A stretch of 64,000 nucleotides of DNA from JAIBAJ01 sp965284645 (GTDB lineage Bacteria > Bacteroidota > Bacteroidia > JAIBAJ01). The position numbers and the translations under genes are program-made. Of this stretch, positions 34,557-44,079 are shown in pieces. The stretch's first letter is position 1; each line of letters opens with the position of its first letter. The notes under the pieces are model-generated. The model was not told the DNA's origin. It made no database searches and saw nothing but the letters and a program-made list of their open reading frames with translations. The stretch covers positions 1,674,001-1,738,000 of the forward strand of contig OZ260106.1 in NCBI GenBank assembly GCA_965284645.1, in the 5' to 3' direction.

Positions 34557-35813
34557 TTATTCAGTTAATTGTCCCCATCCAATCTTTTCTGGAGCTACAA
34601 CAGGGTTAATTCTGAACATTGTTCCTCCTGGTAGCTTCACATGAAAATCGGTCCATCCACTTCCTTGCACAGCACTTCTAGGATCTGGACGATAATAGTC
34701 TGTAGAAATGATTTGAGCGCCACTGGCAATGGCTGCATCTGCAATTGTATAATCTCCAGTTCTAGCTTCATCTGTATTGGAGTCGCTTCTAGTTCTGACA
34801 ATAAACCCTTTACTAACTGCTTCTTGAATTTCAGTTTGGTTTGAAATAGGATTGTTTAGGATAACAAAGGCGGAATAGTCCTCCGTGATATCATCGGCAT
34901 AAACAAAGGAAGTTTTACCTTGCAAAGTAGTTCCTGCTTCTAAGTAGTTATCCACTGCTGCTCCTTCCATAATAAAAATAATTTTTCCTCGCATGGCCTT
35001 TAGCGTTGGCCAGTTTCCTGCCAAAGTTGCTGCCCTGAGGCTAGGGAAATTTCCTCTTAATTCGTCAGGAGTGAAAACTTGTTCCAAATCTGCACCGAAT
35101 ACTGATTTTATTTCTTCATCAAAAGCTGCCATAGCTGAGGCATCATAAGGTATAGCTTGTGCAAAAGAAAGGCCAGGAATAGGGAATGGAAGTGCAGATG
35201 AAACATAACTGGCTGGGGTTTCTTCTTTTGTTTCAATATTCACAAAAATAGGAATATGATTGGGATGATTGTCACTCCAGTTTTTGAGGGCTTGGAGTCC
35301 TGCTTTAAAGGTCAAGTAGTGCGTATTGTAATCTAAATCAGGAATATGCATCATTTTAAAACCTGGTTGGTCTAACTCTGCTAAGCCAGATGCCACAGGT
35401 TTTTGAACCAATAAGTTACCTGCACGGTTCGAAAATTGTCCTCCAGTTGGATCATTGTAAATATCCAATTCTAGTCCCCTAACTTGATAATCTCCTAATT
35501 GCTCTGGAAAAGGCAGATGATCGTAGTCCCACCCATCAGGATCTAATCCAGATGGCAGCAAGCTTTTTATGCTTTGAACGAAATTGAAAATGGCTTCATC
35601 TGTTTTAATTCTATAACTATTATGGCTGGCAACTACTTGTATTTCATTGAGTTTTAAAAATTGCAAAGAATCAATTGTTGCCGTTGTTCCATTTTCACCT
35701 AAGGCATTGGAATCACCCAAATTATGTAAGTCTGGATCATGTTTGCAGGCTTGGAAAAGCAAAAGAGTAGCCAAAATGAAAATAGTAAATTGAAAAAAAG
35801 GGTAAGGCCTCAT
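34557..35813 (-). CDS. Ca2+-dependent PI-PLC-like lipoprotein
   Basis: 418 residues. Predicted lipoprotein (lipobox LLFQAC, then KHDPDLHNLGD). The TIM-barrel phosphodiesterase carries a first catalytic His in VVASHNSYRIKTD, an acidic pair in RGLELDIYNDP, and a second His in MMHIPDLDYNTHYLTF. This agrees with the Ca2+-dependent phosphoinositide phospholipase C-like family (PI-PLC-C1). It ends with an AQIISTDYYRPD segment. The natural substrate in bacteria is not known; it likely cleaves phosphodiesters outside the inner membrane. Confidence 0.85.
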   Translation of the reverse strand: MRPYPFFQFTIFILATLLLFQACKHDPDLHNLGDSNALGENGTTATIDSLQFLKLNEIQVVASHNSYRIKTDEAIFNFVQSIKSLLPSGLDPDGWDYDHLPFPEQLGDYQVRGLELDIYNDPTGGQFSNRAGNLLVQKPVASGLAELDQPGFKMMHIPDLDYNTHYLTFKAGLQALKNWSDNHPNHIPIFVNIETKEETPASYVSSALPFPIPGLSFAQAIPYDASAMAAFDEEIKSVFGADLEQVFTPDELRGNFPSLRAATLAGNWPTLKAMRGKIIFIMEGAAVDNYLEAGTTLQGKTSFVYADDITEDYSAFVILNNPISNQTEIQEAVSKGFIVRTRSDSNTDEARTGDYTIADAAIASGAQIISTDYYRPDPRSAVQGSGWTDFHVKLPGGTMFRINPVVAPEKIGWGQLTE

Positions 35814-35962
35814 AAGTCCAAAAGATTTAGGTGCACTAATATAGAAGTTTTTATTATTCAGTTAACATTCAGATAATATTAAATTAATGTCGCAAACATC
35901 GTAAATGCAACAAGATTGCGTTTTTTGAATTTTCAATTTAATTGGTTTGTATTTTCGCACCC

Positions 35963-36682
35963 TTGTCAAAGCACATTCATAAACACGCCCACGGGCATTC
36001 CCATGATCATTCGCATGGTCATTCTCACGACCATTCACATGATCAAATTCAATTGCAGGATTTGCATGAAAAGAAAACTAAGTGGGTAGTAATTCTTTCT
36101 TCCTTGACCATGGTGGTGGAAATTACGGTAGGATACCTTTCACACTCGATGGCTTTGCTTGCCGATGGTTGGCATATGAGTTCACATGTGCTTGCCTTGG
36201 GCTTAACTTGGGTTGCTTACCGCGTTATTAAAACATGGAAAAAGAAAGCCAATTCTAAAGGTGACCAAAATAAAGTATTGTCTTTGAGTGGATACACGAG
36301 TGCTGTAATTCTAGCCGTTGTTGGCGGAATGGTTTTAATTGAATCCGTTGAACGTTTGATCAATCCTGAAGAAGTTATATATAGTGAAGCAATATTGGTT
36401 GCTACCATTGGCTTATTAGTCAATGGCCTTTCTGCTTTTATTTTACATCACGATCATCATCACGGGGATCATAATATTAGAGCTGCCTATTTGCATGTTT
36501 TGGCTGATACATTAACAAGCTTTTTGGCAATTGGGGCTTTAATCTTAGGAAAAGCTTTTCATCTGCCCTGGATGGATGCGATTGCTGGAATAGTTGGTGC
36601 ATTCGTGGTGCTAAACTGGTCTGTTTCCTTGCTAAAAGCCTCGGCAAAGGATCTTTTGGATTATAAAGAAGGCGAAAAGTAG
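35963..36682 (+). CDS. Cation diffusion facilitator with His-rich N-terminus (DmeF-like)
   Basis: 239 residues from a TTG at 35963; another TTG at 35942 is in frame but precedes the TATTTTCG -7-like box at 35950-35957, so transcription should start near the later TTG and the mRNA may be almost leaderless. The first 25 residues are a His/Asp tail (HGHSHDHSHGHSH). Six membrane segments follow, with the metal-site motif LADGWHMSSH in TM2 and HVLADTLTS in TM5, and a second His loop (HHDHHHGDHN). It exports divalent metal (Co, Ni or Zn) in exchange for protons. No metalloregulator is adjacent. Confidence 0.88.
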   Translation: MSKHIHKHAHGHSHDHSHGHSHDHSHDQIQLQDLHEKKTKWVVILSSLTMVVEITVGYLSHSMALLADGWHMSSHVLALGLTWVAYRVIKTWKKKANSKGDQNKVLSLSGYTSAVILAVVGGMVLIESVERLINPEEVIYSEAILVATIGLLVNGLSAFILHHDHHHGDHNIRAAYLHVLADTLTSFLAIGALILGKAFHLPWMDAIAGIVGAFVVLNWSVSLLKASAKDLLDYKEGEK

Positions 36683-36775
36683 CTTGAAAACTATTCAAAT
36701 TGCGGTTTCTTTGTTATTAAGAATTCTCGGTTAATAATTTCTTAAACTTGGACAGTGGACGGCAAAGGGCAGGGG

Positions 36776-36783
36776 TACTTTTG
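36776..36783 (+). promoter_or_regulatory. Candidate -7 box for ftsZ
   Basis: TACTTTTG, 54 bases before ftsZ. The upstream TTG gives a spacer of 25, longer than usual. Confidence 0.4.
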
Positions 36784-36837
36784 TTAGCGTCAAGAAGTGA
36801 ACACGTTGTTCAATTTTTATAACGCAAGAAAAAACCA

Positions 36838-38439
36838 ATGTCCATGTTACAATTTGATTTACCACAAAACAACGGAACATCCTCCATCATAAAAGTGATT
36901 GGAGTAGGTGGAGGAGGTAGTAATGCCGTAAACCACATGTATAAACAAGGAATTAAAGGTGTTGACTTTGTGGTGTGCAATACCGATTCTCAAGCCTTGG
37001 AAACCTCGCCAGTTGAAAGGAAAATCCAGCTAGGAATGAGTTTAACTGAAGGGAGAGGAGCAGGTGCAAAGCCTGAAGTTGGCCGAAATGCTGCCTTGGA
37101 AAATATTGAAGATATTAAGAAGATTTTGGGTGACAATACCAAGATGGTTTTTATTACAGCTGGAATGGGCGGAGGTACAGGAACAGGTGCAGCACCAGTT
37201 ATTGCAGCTACTGCTAAGGAAATGGGTATTCTTACAGTAGGAATAATTACAATTCCATTCCATTTCGAAGGCCCTAAACGTAAAACCTATGCGGATTTTG
37301 GTTTAGAAGAACTTAGCAAAACAGTAGATACCCTGTTGGTTATTAGTAATGAAAAAGTTCGTTTGTTGTTTGGTAACCTAAAAATGAGTGAAGCTTTTGC
37401 CAAAGCTGATGATATTCTTACTACCGCGGCAAAAAGCATTGCCGAATTGATTACGGTTAGTGGTTATATCAATGTTGATTTTGAAGATGTTAAAACGGTT
37501 ATGACCAACAGTGGTGTAGCTATTATGGGAAGCGGACAAGCAAGTGGGCCTAACAGGGCTTCAGATGCCGTGCGCAGTGCCCTTGAATCGCCCTTGTTAA
37601 ATGATAACCATATTACAGGTGCCAGCAATATATTATTGTTTATTTCTAGTGGTAATGAAGAAATTACCATGGATGAAGTTTCAGAAATTACCGATTATAT
37701 TACTCAACAAGCAGGTAACAATACGGATATAATCTGGGGAAATGGAACGGATGAAACCTTAGGGGAGGATATTTTGGTTACCGTTATTGCCACTGGATTT
37801 ACAAAGAATTCTGAATTGATTAATAGTGTAGCGGCCAAAAAACCTGAAATAATTAAATACAATCTTGGAAACGAGAAGAATAATACACCGGTTTCGGTTG
37901 CTCCAACCGTCCTAAATGCTGCACCTATTGTAAATACCTTAGTAGAAGAAGAAAAGGTGGAGTTAAAACTTGAAGAAACTCCAACCGTTGAAAGTGTAGT
38001 AAGTACAGAGGAAATAACCCTTGTGAATGAGTCCCAAGTTTTGGCAGAAAGCACTGATGATTTCAATTTTACATTGAAATCTGTTGAAGAGCCAATAATG
38101 GCAACCGAACAATTAGGCGAAAAAGTTGTCTTTACGCTTAATGATGAAAAGCCTCAAGTTACGACAACTACAAATTCCGAAGTCGATGAAAAAATGCGCA
38201 TCCATAAAGAGCGTGTCGAGCGCTTGAAAGCATTTAATTTCCAACATTTCAACCAAAGAGGTCAAAAAGGAATTGAAGATTTTGAAAAAGAGCCTGCCTA
38301 TAAAAGAAGGAATTTAAATTTAGAAAATGTTCCTCATTCTTCTGAAAACGTTCAAGGGAAAATGAGTCTTGGAGTAGATGAAAACAACCAAGCAACCTTT
38401 GGACAAAATAATTCTTTTCTTCATGGATCTGTTGATTAA
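36838..38439 (+). CDS. ftsZ: Cell division protein FtsZ
   Basis: 533 residues. Tubulin-like GTPase with VIGVGGGGSNAVNHM and the signature GGGTGTG (residues 111-117), then the T7-loop region. A long, poorly conserved acidic linker (about 345-460) is followed by the Bacteroidota C-terminal segment with EPAYKRRNLNLEN. FtsZ builds the division ring. A second ATG two codons in is possible. No ftsA, ftsQ or mur gene is adjacent; murC is 14 kb away, so this locus is not in a compact dcw cluster. A terminator follows. Confidence 0.97.
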   Translation: MSMLQFDLPQNNGTSSIIKVIGVGGGGSNAVNHMYKQGIKGVDFVVCNTDSQALETSPVERKIQLGMSLTEGRGAGAKPEVGRNAALENIEDIKKILGDNTKMVFITAGMGGGTGTGAAPVIAATAKEMGILTVGIITIPFHFEGPKRKTYADFGLEELSKTVDTLLVISNEKVRLLFGNLKMSEAFAKADDILTTAAKSIAELITVSGYINVDFEDVKTVMTNSGVAIMGSGQASGPNRASDAVRSALESPLLNDNHITGASNILLFISSGNEEITMDEVSEITDYITQQAGNNTDIIWGNGTDETLGEDILVTVIATGFTKNSELINSVAAKKPEIIKYNLGNEKNNTPVSVAPTVLNAAPIVNTLVEEEKVELKLEETPTVESVVSTEEITLVNESQVLAESTDDFNFTLKSVEEPIMATEQLGEKVVFTLNDEKPQVTTTTNSEVDEKMRIHKERVERLKAFNFQHFNQRGQKGIEDFEKEPAYKRRNLNLENVPHSSENVQGKMSLGVDENNQATFGQNNSFLHGSVD

Positions 38440-38450
38440 GGTTTACAAAT

Positions 38451-38484
38451 AAAAAAGGAAGAGGCGGAGCAATCCGCCTTTTTT
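38451..38484 (+). terminator. Terminator of ftsZ
   Basis: AGGCGGA-GCAA-TCCGCCT, a seven-pair stem with a GNRA-like loop followed by a T-run, 12 bases after the ftsZ stop. Confidence 0.88.
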
Positions 38485-38556
38485 ATTCACAATAGAATTA
38501 AATATTAATTCCTTCAGTATTTTTCGGCGTCCAACTAAACATTCCAAAAGGTAATT

Positions 38557-39585
38557 ATGAAGAAACTGCTTATTTCCTCCTTATTTTTAATTTGTGGTTT
38601 GGTAGGTTTTTCCCAAAAGAAACCCTACTTGCCAAAATCAAGTACTTTCGAACCTACCTATTTCCCTCCGGTTCCAGATTATTCATTGAATGGTAGCTGG
38701 GCTAGCCTTCCAACTATGAAAGATAAGGCAGATACTGTACCTAGCCCAAATTTAAAAAACAACCAAGCCAATGCTGCGGTTGATGTTTTTTGGATTCATC
38801 CAACCACCTATATTGAAAAACCAAAAGGTAGACATAGTTGGAATGCTGACATAAATGATAAGGAATTGAATGCAGAAACAGAAAATACTTCCTTGCAATA
38901 TCAAGCCAGTATTTTTAATGAAAGTTGCAAAGTGTATGCTCCCAGATACCGTCAAGCCCATATTTTTTCCTTCTTTACCGACAATGGAAAGGAGGCCAAC
39001 GCGGCTTTCGATACTGCTTATAATGATGTTAAAAGGGCATTTGAATATTACCTGAAGTTCCATAACGATGGCCGACCAATAGTCATTGCCTCTCATACCC
39101 AAGGCACTATTCATGCTGTTAAACTACTTCGTGAGAAATTTGTAAATAAACCTTTATATAAGCAGTTGGTTGCCGCTTATGTAGTTGGGATGCCTGTTAC
39201 TGCCGACACCTTAAAAGGTATTCCTCCATGTAAAGTGGAAGAGGATTTTGGATGCTTTGTTTCTTGGGTAACCTATGCAAATGGCTATTATCCAAGTACA
39301 TATGAACTTGGTGCAAAATTAGCGCATTGTACAAATCCCATCAGTTGGAATTCTGAAGATCAGAACCAAGCCGAAGCCAGCGCCAATAAGGGAGGAGTTT
39401 TAAAAGAGTACAAATTGGTTCCAAACCTTTGTGATGCAAAGGTTCATAAAGGAATCCTTTGGATTAATCCTCCAAGCGGTGATATGGAGAAAATTGCAAA
39501 CTTCAACGTAGCTGATTATCACCTTTTCTATCAGAATATTCGCGAGAATGTTGGAAAAAGGGTTAATTCATACTTGAAAAAATAA
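38557..39585 (+). CDS. Exported DUF3089 alpha/beta-hydrolase-like protein
   Basis: 342 residues: signal peptide (LLISSLFLICGLVGFSQ), then the DUF3089 plan: VDVFWIHPTTYI, CKVYAPRYRQAHIFSF, FEYYLKFHNDGRPIVIASHTQG, and VSWVTYANGYYPST. The expected nucleophile elbow in this family is SHSQG or GHSQG; here the codon is ACC, so the position is Thr (SHTQGT). The protein may therefore be inactive or use Thr. It acts in the periplasm or outside. Its 3' end meets radA with a one-base gap. Start at 38557 follows the FtsZ terminator. Confidence 0.85.
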   Translation: MKKLLISSLFLICGLVGFSQKKPYLPKSSTFEPTYFPPVPDYSLNGSWASLPTMKDKADTVPSPNLKNNQANAAVDVFWIHPTTYIEKPKGRHSWNADINDKELNAETENTSLQYQASIFNESCKVYAPRYRQAHIFSFFTDNGKEANAAFDTAYNDVKRAFEYYLKFHNDGRPIVIASHTQGTIHAVKLLREKFVNKPLYKQLVAAYVVGMPVTADTLKGIPPCKVEEDFGCFVSWVTYANGYYPSTYELGAKLAHCTNPISWNSEDQNQAEASANKGGVLKEYKLVPNLCDAKVHKGILWINPPSGDMEKIANFNVADYHLFYQNIRENVGKRVNSYLKK

Positions 39586-39586
39586 C

Positions 39587-40951
39587 CTACCCGAAAACCT
39601 GTCTCAAAACCTCCTCGATTCGCTTACAAGAAACAACTTGTATTTTTGAGTTTTTAGGGATTTGAACTTTGTTGTAATAGGATACGAAAATCTTTTCAAA
39701 ACCTAACCGTTCTGCTTCTGCAATGCGCTGCTCTATGCGGTTAACAGGTCGTACTTCCCCGCTTAATCCTAATTCGGCTGCGAAACAATATTTTCCAGAA
39801 ATGGATACGTCTTCGGAAGATGAAATGACTGAACAGGCCACCGCCAAATCTATAGCAGGGTCATCTACCCTTAGTCCCCCAGCAATACTTAAAAAAACAT
39901 CCTTCTGTCCTAGTCTAAAGCCACAGCGTTTTTCAAGTACGGCTAAAAGCATGTTTAATCGACGTAAGTCAAAACCAGTGCCGCTACGTTGAGGTGTACC
40001 ATAAACAGCAGAGCTGGCCAAGGCTTGTACTTCAATAAGCATTGGTCTCACTCCTTCCAGCATAGCTGCAACTGCAATCCCGCTTAAACTTTCATCGCGT
40101 TGGGAAAGAAATACCTCTGATGGATTGTTTACTTCTCTTAAACCATCCCCTTTCATTTCGTAGATGGCAAGTTCTGCTGTTGATCCAAAGCGATTTTTAA
40201 ACGCTCTTACCAAACGAAAAACATAATTTCTGTCCCCTTCAAACAACAACACCGTGTCTACCATATGTTCCAAAACCTTTGGACCTGCAATATTTCCATC
40301 TTTCGTAATATGCCCAACTAAGAATACAGGAATTTGGCTGCTTTTAGCGAATTTTAAAAATTCCGTAGCACATTCTCTTACCTGTGAAACACTTCCGGGC
40401 GATGATTCAATATCAGGGCTCCAGACGGTTTGAATGGAGTCAACTACAATCATTGCAGGTTGCAATTGTTGTGCAGCATGCAAAATACTCTTACAATTGG
40501 TTTCCGTTAAAATAAAACATTGGTTTTCACCTTGAACAATCCGTTCTGCCCTCATTTTTACCTGAAGTTCGCTTTCTTCTCCAGTTACATAAAGGGTTTT
40601 TAAGGTTTTGGCTTTTAATGCCAATTGCAACAATAAGGTACTTTTACCAATTCCCGGTTCCCCACTTAATAAAACCAACGAACCAGGCACCAATCCTCCT
40701 CCAAGTACCCTATTCAATTCTTCATCAGGAAGTTCAATCCGTGATTCCAGTTTAAATTCTATAGACTGGATAAGCTTTGGAGAAGAGGCCAAAACATCCG
40801 GTGTTTTCTGCCAAGAACCTCCAGAACTCGGTTTTTCAAGTAATTCTTCTACAAATGAATTCCATTGGGCGCAGGATGGACATTTACCAATCCATTTTGG
40901 CGATTGGTGCCCACAATTTTGGCAAAACCATACGGTTTTTGTCTTTGACAA
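39587..40951 (-). CDS. radA: DNA repair protein RadA
   Basis: 454 residues. N-terminal zinc finger (C10, C13, C24, C27: FCQNCGHQSPK and KCPSC), RecA-like ATPase with Walker A GEPGIGKST, the RadA-specific KNRFGS motif, and a C-terminal LonP-like domain (AGGLRVDDPAIDLAVA, ELGLSGEVRPV). RadA promotes branch migration in homologous recombination. It is 14 bases after a small lipoprotein gene and probably shares its transcript. Confidence 0.96.
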   Translation of the reverse strand: MSKTKTVWFCQNCGHQSPKWIGKCPSCAQWNSFVEELLEKPSSGGSWQKTPDVLASSPKLIQSIEFKLESRIELPDEELNRVLGGGLVPGSLVLLSGEPGIGKSTLLLQLALKAKTLKTLYVTGEESELQVKMRAERIVQGENQCFILTETNCKSILHAAQQLQPAMIVVDSIQTVWSPDIESSPGSVSQVRECATEFLKFAKSSQIPVFLVGHITKDGNIAGPKVLEHMVDTVLLFEGDRNYVFRLVRAFKNRFGSTAELAIYEMKGDGLREVNNPSEVFLSQRDESLSGIAVAAMLEGVRPMLIEVQALASSAVYGTPQRSGTGFDLRRLNMLLAVLEKRCGFRLGQKDVFLSIAGGLRVDDPAIDLAVACSVISSSEDVSISGKYCFAAELGLSGEVRPVNRIEQRIAEAERLGFEKIFVSYYNKVQIPKNSKIQVVSCKRIEEVLRQVFG

Positions 40952-40965
40952 AGGAAATGAATGGA

Positions 40966-41406
40966 TTAAAGACGAAGGAATTCGCGCTGAATACCACCAG
41001 ATTTTTGGCTAAAAAGGACCAATCTTTGGCTGTTCAATTTAACAATGGTCCAAGTAGTTTGATACTGTTCATAGCCTTTTTCATTTGTCTCAGCAATACT
41101 TATTCCATCCTTTGTCATATCCTTAACAATTAATCGGGATTCAATAAATAAATCGGCAACAGTATAATTAGAAACAAATCGTTTTGCACCGCCTCCAGGA
41201 GCAATTGAAAGGGTTCCTGTTGTAAACTCCCAAACTTCCCAACCATCCTGTGCCACTCCATCATCCCCCAATAGCATTCCGTCATTGATAGGAACCATGG
41301 CCCATGAACCTTCTAAATTGTTCAAAATGGACTTTTTACAAGAAACAGAAACCATGGAAAAAAGACCAAGCAACAAGAAAACAGGAAGTAAAGCTCTCTT
41401 TTTCAT
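40966..41406 (-). CDS. Small lipoprotein, lipocalin-like
   Basis: 146 residues: signal peptide with lipobox VSVSC (Cys23) followed by KKSILNNLEGSWAMVPI, which resembles the start of lipocalin-like domains (LEGSW), then beta strands and a C-terminal RLVLFSQKSGGIQREFL. Function unknown; the lipocalin reading is from the GxW-like start and strand pattern only. Immediately upstream of radA. Confidence 0.7.
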   Translation of the reverse strand: MKKRALLPVFLLLGLFSMVSVSCKKSILNNLEGSWAMVPINDGMLLGDDGVAQDGWEVWEFTTGTLSIAPGGGAKRFVSNYTVADLFIESRLIVKDMTKDGISIAETNEKGYEQYQTTWTIVKLNSQRLVLFSQKSGGIQREFLRL

Positions 41407-41520
41407 ATTTTAAATATACAGGATGCTAAGTTAATGCATTTTTTTATATCCTAGCTAGTTTAGCCATCGCTTTTCCAAGAACGAACAATTTTTAGCGTTG
41501 GTTCAAGGCATTCAGAAGCA

Positions 41521-42864
41521 ATGTATTTTTGGAAAATGTTAAAACGGTTTTCGGTAAGGGTATTTCTACTCATTGTACTTATCCTTTTGGCTTCCTTTGC
41601 CTTTAGCTGGGTGGTTCTGAATAAGAATTGGACAATTACAAGCTTTTTCTTGGCTTTGACCTTGTTGGCCCTTGGAATTAGACTTTTTCAACTAACCAAT
41701 TCAACCAATAGGGAAGTTTCGAAATTAATCCTTGCCCTAAAAAGCAACGATTATTCACAACGTTTTTTAGCCGAATACCCAGATTCGAGTTTTAAAGAGC
41801 TATCCCAAGCATTTGAAACCATAACGGCAGAGTTTTCAAAGTTGAAAGCCAATCAAGAAAGCCGAAAAATCTTTCTACAATCTGTTCTAAATCAGGTTGG
41901 AATAGGCTTTATTTGTTTCGATATGGAAGGAAATCTTGAATTTATCAATCCTGCCTTTTTGAACCTGTTTCATGTTCCGCATTTATCACATTTGAATGGT
42001 CTTAGGAAAGTTAAAGAAGAACTCCCTGAATTGCTTCTATCTATAAAGAATGGACAAAATATCACCTTTTCCATTCAAACCCGGCATGCCTTGTTAAAGC
42101 TTTCGATTACTGCCTCTGATTTAGTTTCTACAGGTAAAAAACTAAAGATTCTTTCGGTAAAGGATGTTTACCAAGAAATCGATCACTCGGAAGCAGAGGC
42201 ATGGCAAAAACTTATTCGTGTGTTGACTCATGAAATCATGAATTCAATTACACCCGTTTCATCCCTTGCCGGTGCCTTAAAAGAAAGTATTGAAAATCCC
42301 AATACACCTATTGAAAAGGAAGAAATACTGGAAGGACTAGATTCCATCAAAAGACGAAGCGAAGGCCTTTTGAAATTCGTGGATTCCTACCGAAAATTAA
42401 CGAAAATACCTCCACCTCAATTGGAAAAAATTATGGTCGCTGATCTGTTAGACCAAGTGATCTACCTCTTTTCAAAGGAACTATCCCAAAAAGGAATCAG
42501 TCTGCAAAGAAAGTACTTAGAAGGGGAGGAGGTATTTGCGGACTATAGCCAAATTGAGCAAGTATTAATAAATTTGATTAAAAATGCAATCGAATCCCTT
42601 GAAAACAAAGAAAATCCTGTTTTGACAATTGGCTGCCAAAGAACCATCGGTGGTGAAATGAAAATTGAAGTAGGAGATAATGGCCCCGGAATCCCACCTG
42701 AACTGCTGGATAAGGTTTTTGTACCCTTTTTTACAACAAAATCGCAAGGATCAGGCATAGGATTAAGCCTATCTAGAGAAATTATGCGCCAACATAAAGG
42801 TCGCCTACTTGTGAAAAGTCATCCCGGAGAAACGGTATTTGGCTTAATTTTCCAACCTGTTTAA
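41521..42864 (+). CDS. Membrane sensor histidine kinase (NtrY-like)
   Basis: 447 residues. Two membrane segments (about 10-30 and 36-55), a HAMP-like linker (VSKLILALKSNDYSQRF), a PAS-like domain (about 115-220), and the DHp with His237 (RVLTHEIMNSITPVSSLAG). The ATPase has NLIKNAIESLE, EVGDNGPGIPPELLDKVFVPFFTTK and GSGIGLSLS. An alternative start at 41536 is possible. No response regulator is adjacent, so it is an orphan here. The following lipoprotein gene begins 33 bases later with its own TACCTTTG box. Confidence 0.92.
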   Translation: MYFWKMLKRFSVRVFLLIVLILLASFAFSWVVLNKNWTITSFFLALTLLALGIRLFQLTNSTNREVSKLILALKSNDYSQRFLAEYPDSSFKELSQAFETITAEFSKLKANQESRKIFLQSVLNQVGIGFICFDMEGNLEFINPAFLNLFHVPHLSHLNGLRKVKEELPELLLSIKNGQNITFSIQTRHALLKLSITASDLVSTGKKLKILSVKDVYQEIDHSEAEAWQKLIRVLTHEIMNSITPVSSLAGALKESIENPNTPIEKEEILEGLDSIKRRSEGLLKFVDSYRKLTKIPPPQLEKIMVADLLDQVIYLFSKELSQKGISLQRKYLEGEEVFADYSQIEQVLINLIKNAIESLENKENPVLTIGCQRTIGGEMKIEVGDNGPGIPPELLDKVFVPFFTTKSQGSGIGLSLSREIMRQHKGRLLVKSHPGETVFGLIFQPV

Positions 42865-42874
42865 AGAATGACCT

Positions 42875-42882
42875 TACCTTTG
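42875..42882 (+). promoter_or_regulatory. Candidate -7 box
   Basis: TACCTTTG, 15 bases before the lipoprotein start at 42898. No clear -33 TTG. Confidence 0.35.
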
Positions 42883-42897
42883 ATTTGAATTGTACCC

Positions 42898-43956
42898 ATG
42901 AATAAACTTCCACACCTCTTGATTTTAATCGGCCTGCTCTTTCTAGGTTGTAAAAGAGAAACTCCGAATACAACTAACCCTCCTCCTGATCCAAACGAAC
43001 CCACCACAGATAGCATTTTCGGCTACGGGGTTTTGGAAAAGGTCAAAGGCATATGGAACGGACCGGTTACTTCTTCCACCGCCCTTGGTGGATATCCTGA
43101 ATGGATAGTCGATTTTCGTCCGATTTCTCCTACTCAAATTTCAGCTAAAAATGAACTTGATACCTTGAACGATATTCATATGTCGTTTTTTGTGGCTTTT
43201 TACAACAACAATTACCGCATCGCCTTCCGAAACGGTGGTTCATTTAATGGCATGACTAGGGTGTCCTACTTCTTGGCCGATAGTGTTTCTGAAACCAATT
43301 TGCAATCCTATTACCGCTTCTCTGAAATATTAAAAGGGAAAATCCGTGCCTTTACCGAGGTGATCCGAAAACAGGATAGTCTAATTATTCTCTCCTATAC
43401 CAACAAATCCAATTCATTAAACGAACCTGTTCTGCACATGGCTTGGCGAGCTAAATTGCAGGATACTACCTCGGCTCAAACAGCTACTACCCTTTTCAAT
43501 TTTCCTCAACATGCCGTAGGAAGGAACCTCAGCCAAAGTTTTCAAGGCGTTTCCGAATCGATCTATTATAATACAACCAGCGAACCCTATGCGGAATCTG
43601 AACAACCTTACCTGGGTAAATCTACAATTAATTACAGCTTTGCCCCAAACCTTAGTCCAATCGCATCCAAAAAAGTATTTATCCTGTTAACAACACAGCC
43701 GCTTATTAACGGATTTTCCTTGAATTATGGTAATATGAAGTTTCGTTCAAGGTACGTGATTTTAAATGCCAATAACCCTAATTATACCTTTAATTACATG
43801 CATCCAGGTGGGTATTATGTCTATGCTTTGTATGATAAGGATGGAAGCATGGGCTTTAGCAGTGGAGATTGGGTAAGTACTACAAATACAAGCCTTAACC
43901 TAAGTGATAAAGGAACTACCACTGCCAATGTGCTAATTAACTTTGCTATTCCTTGA
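42898..43956 (+). CDS. Lipoprotein of unknown function
   Basis: 352 residues: lipobox LLFLGC (Cys18), a Pro/Thr/Asn linker (TTNPPPDPNEPTTD), then a mostly beta mature region without a recognised motif, ending in DGSMGFSSGDWVSTT. The linker suggests an outer-membrane-anchored surface protein. I cannot place the family. It follows the histidine kinase but a separate -7 box suggests its own promoter. The gap after it (43957-44079) shows nothing. Confidence 0.75.
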   Translation: MNKLPHLLILIGLLFLGCKRETPNTTNPPPDPNEPTTDSIFGYGVLEKVKGIWNGPVTSSTALGGYPEWIVDFRPISPTQISAKNELDTLNDIHMSFFVAFYNNNYRIAFRNGGSFNGMTRVSYFLADSVSETNLQSYYRFSEILKGKIRAFTEVIRKQDSLIILSYTNKSNSLNEPVLHMAWRAKLQDTTSAQTATTLFNFPQHAVGRNLSQSFQGVSESIYYNTTSEPYAESEQPYLGKSTINYSFAPNLSPIASKKVFILLTTQPLINGFSLNYGNMKFRSRYVILNANNPNYTFNYMHPGGYYVYALYDKDGSMGFSSGDWVSTTNTSLNLSDKGTTTANVLINFAIP

Positions 43957-44079
43957 TAAAAAGCTAAACTAAAATAGTCCTTCTAGCTGTTTTTGTGAGT
44001 CGAATCCCTTGAAAATCTGTTTGCCTACCTTGTTAGTTGCATCCCTTTGAACCTAAACTACAGCTTAGGGCGATATCCA

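Noticed and set aside
43957..44079. GAGTCGAATCCC resembling a tRNA T-arm
   Set aside because: No acceptor stem or D-arm around it, and no tRNA-length fold.
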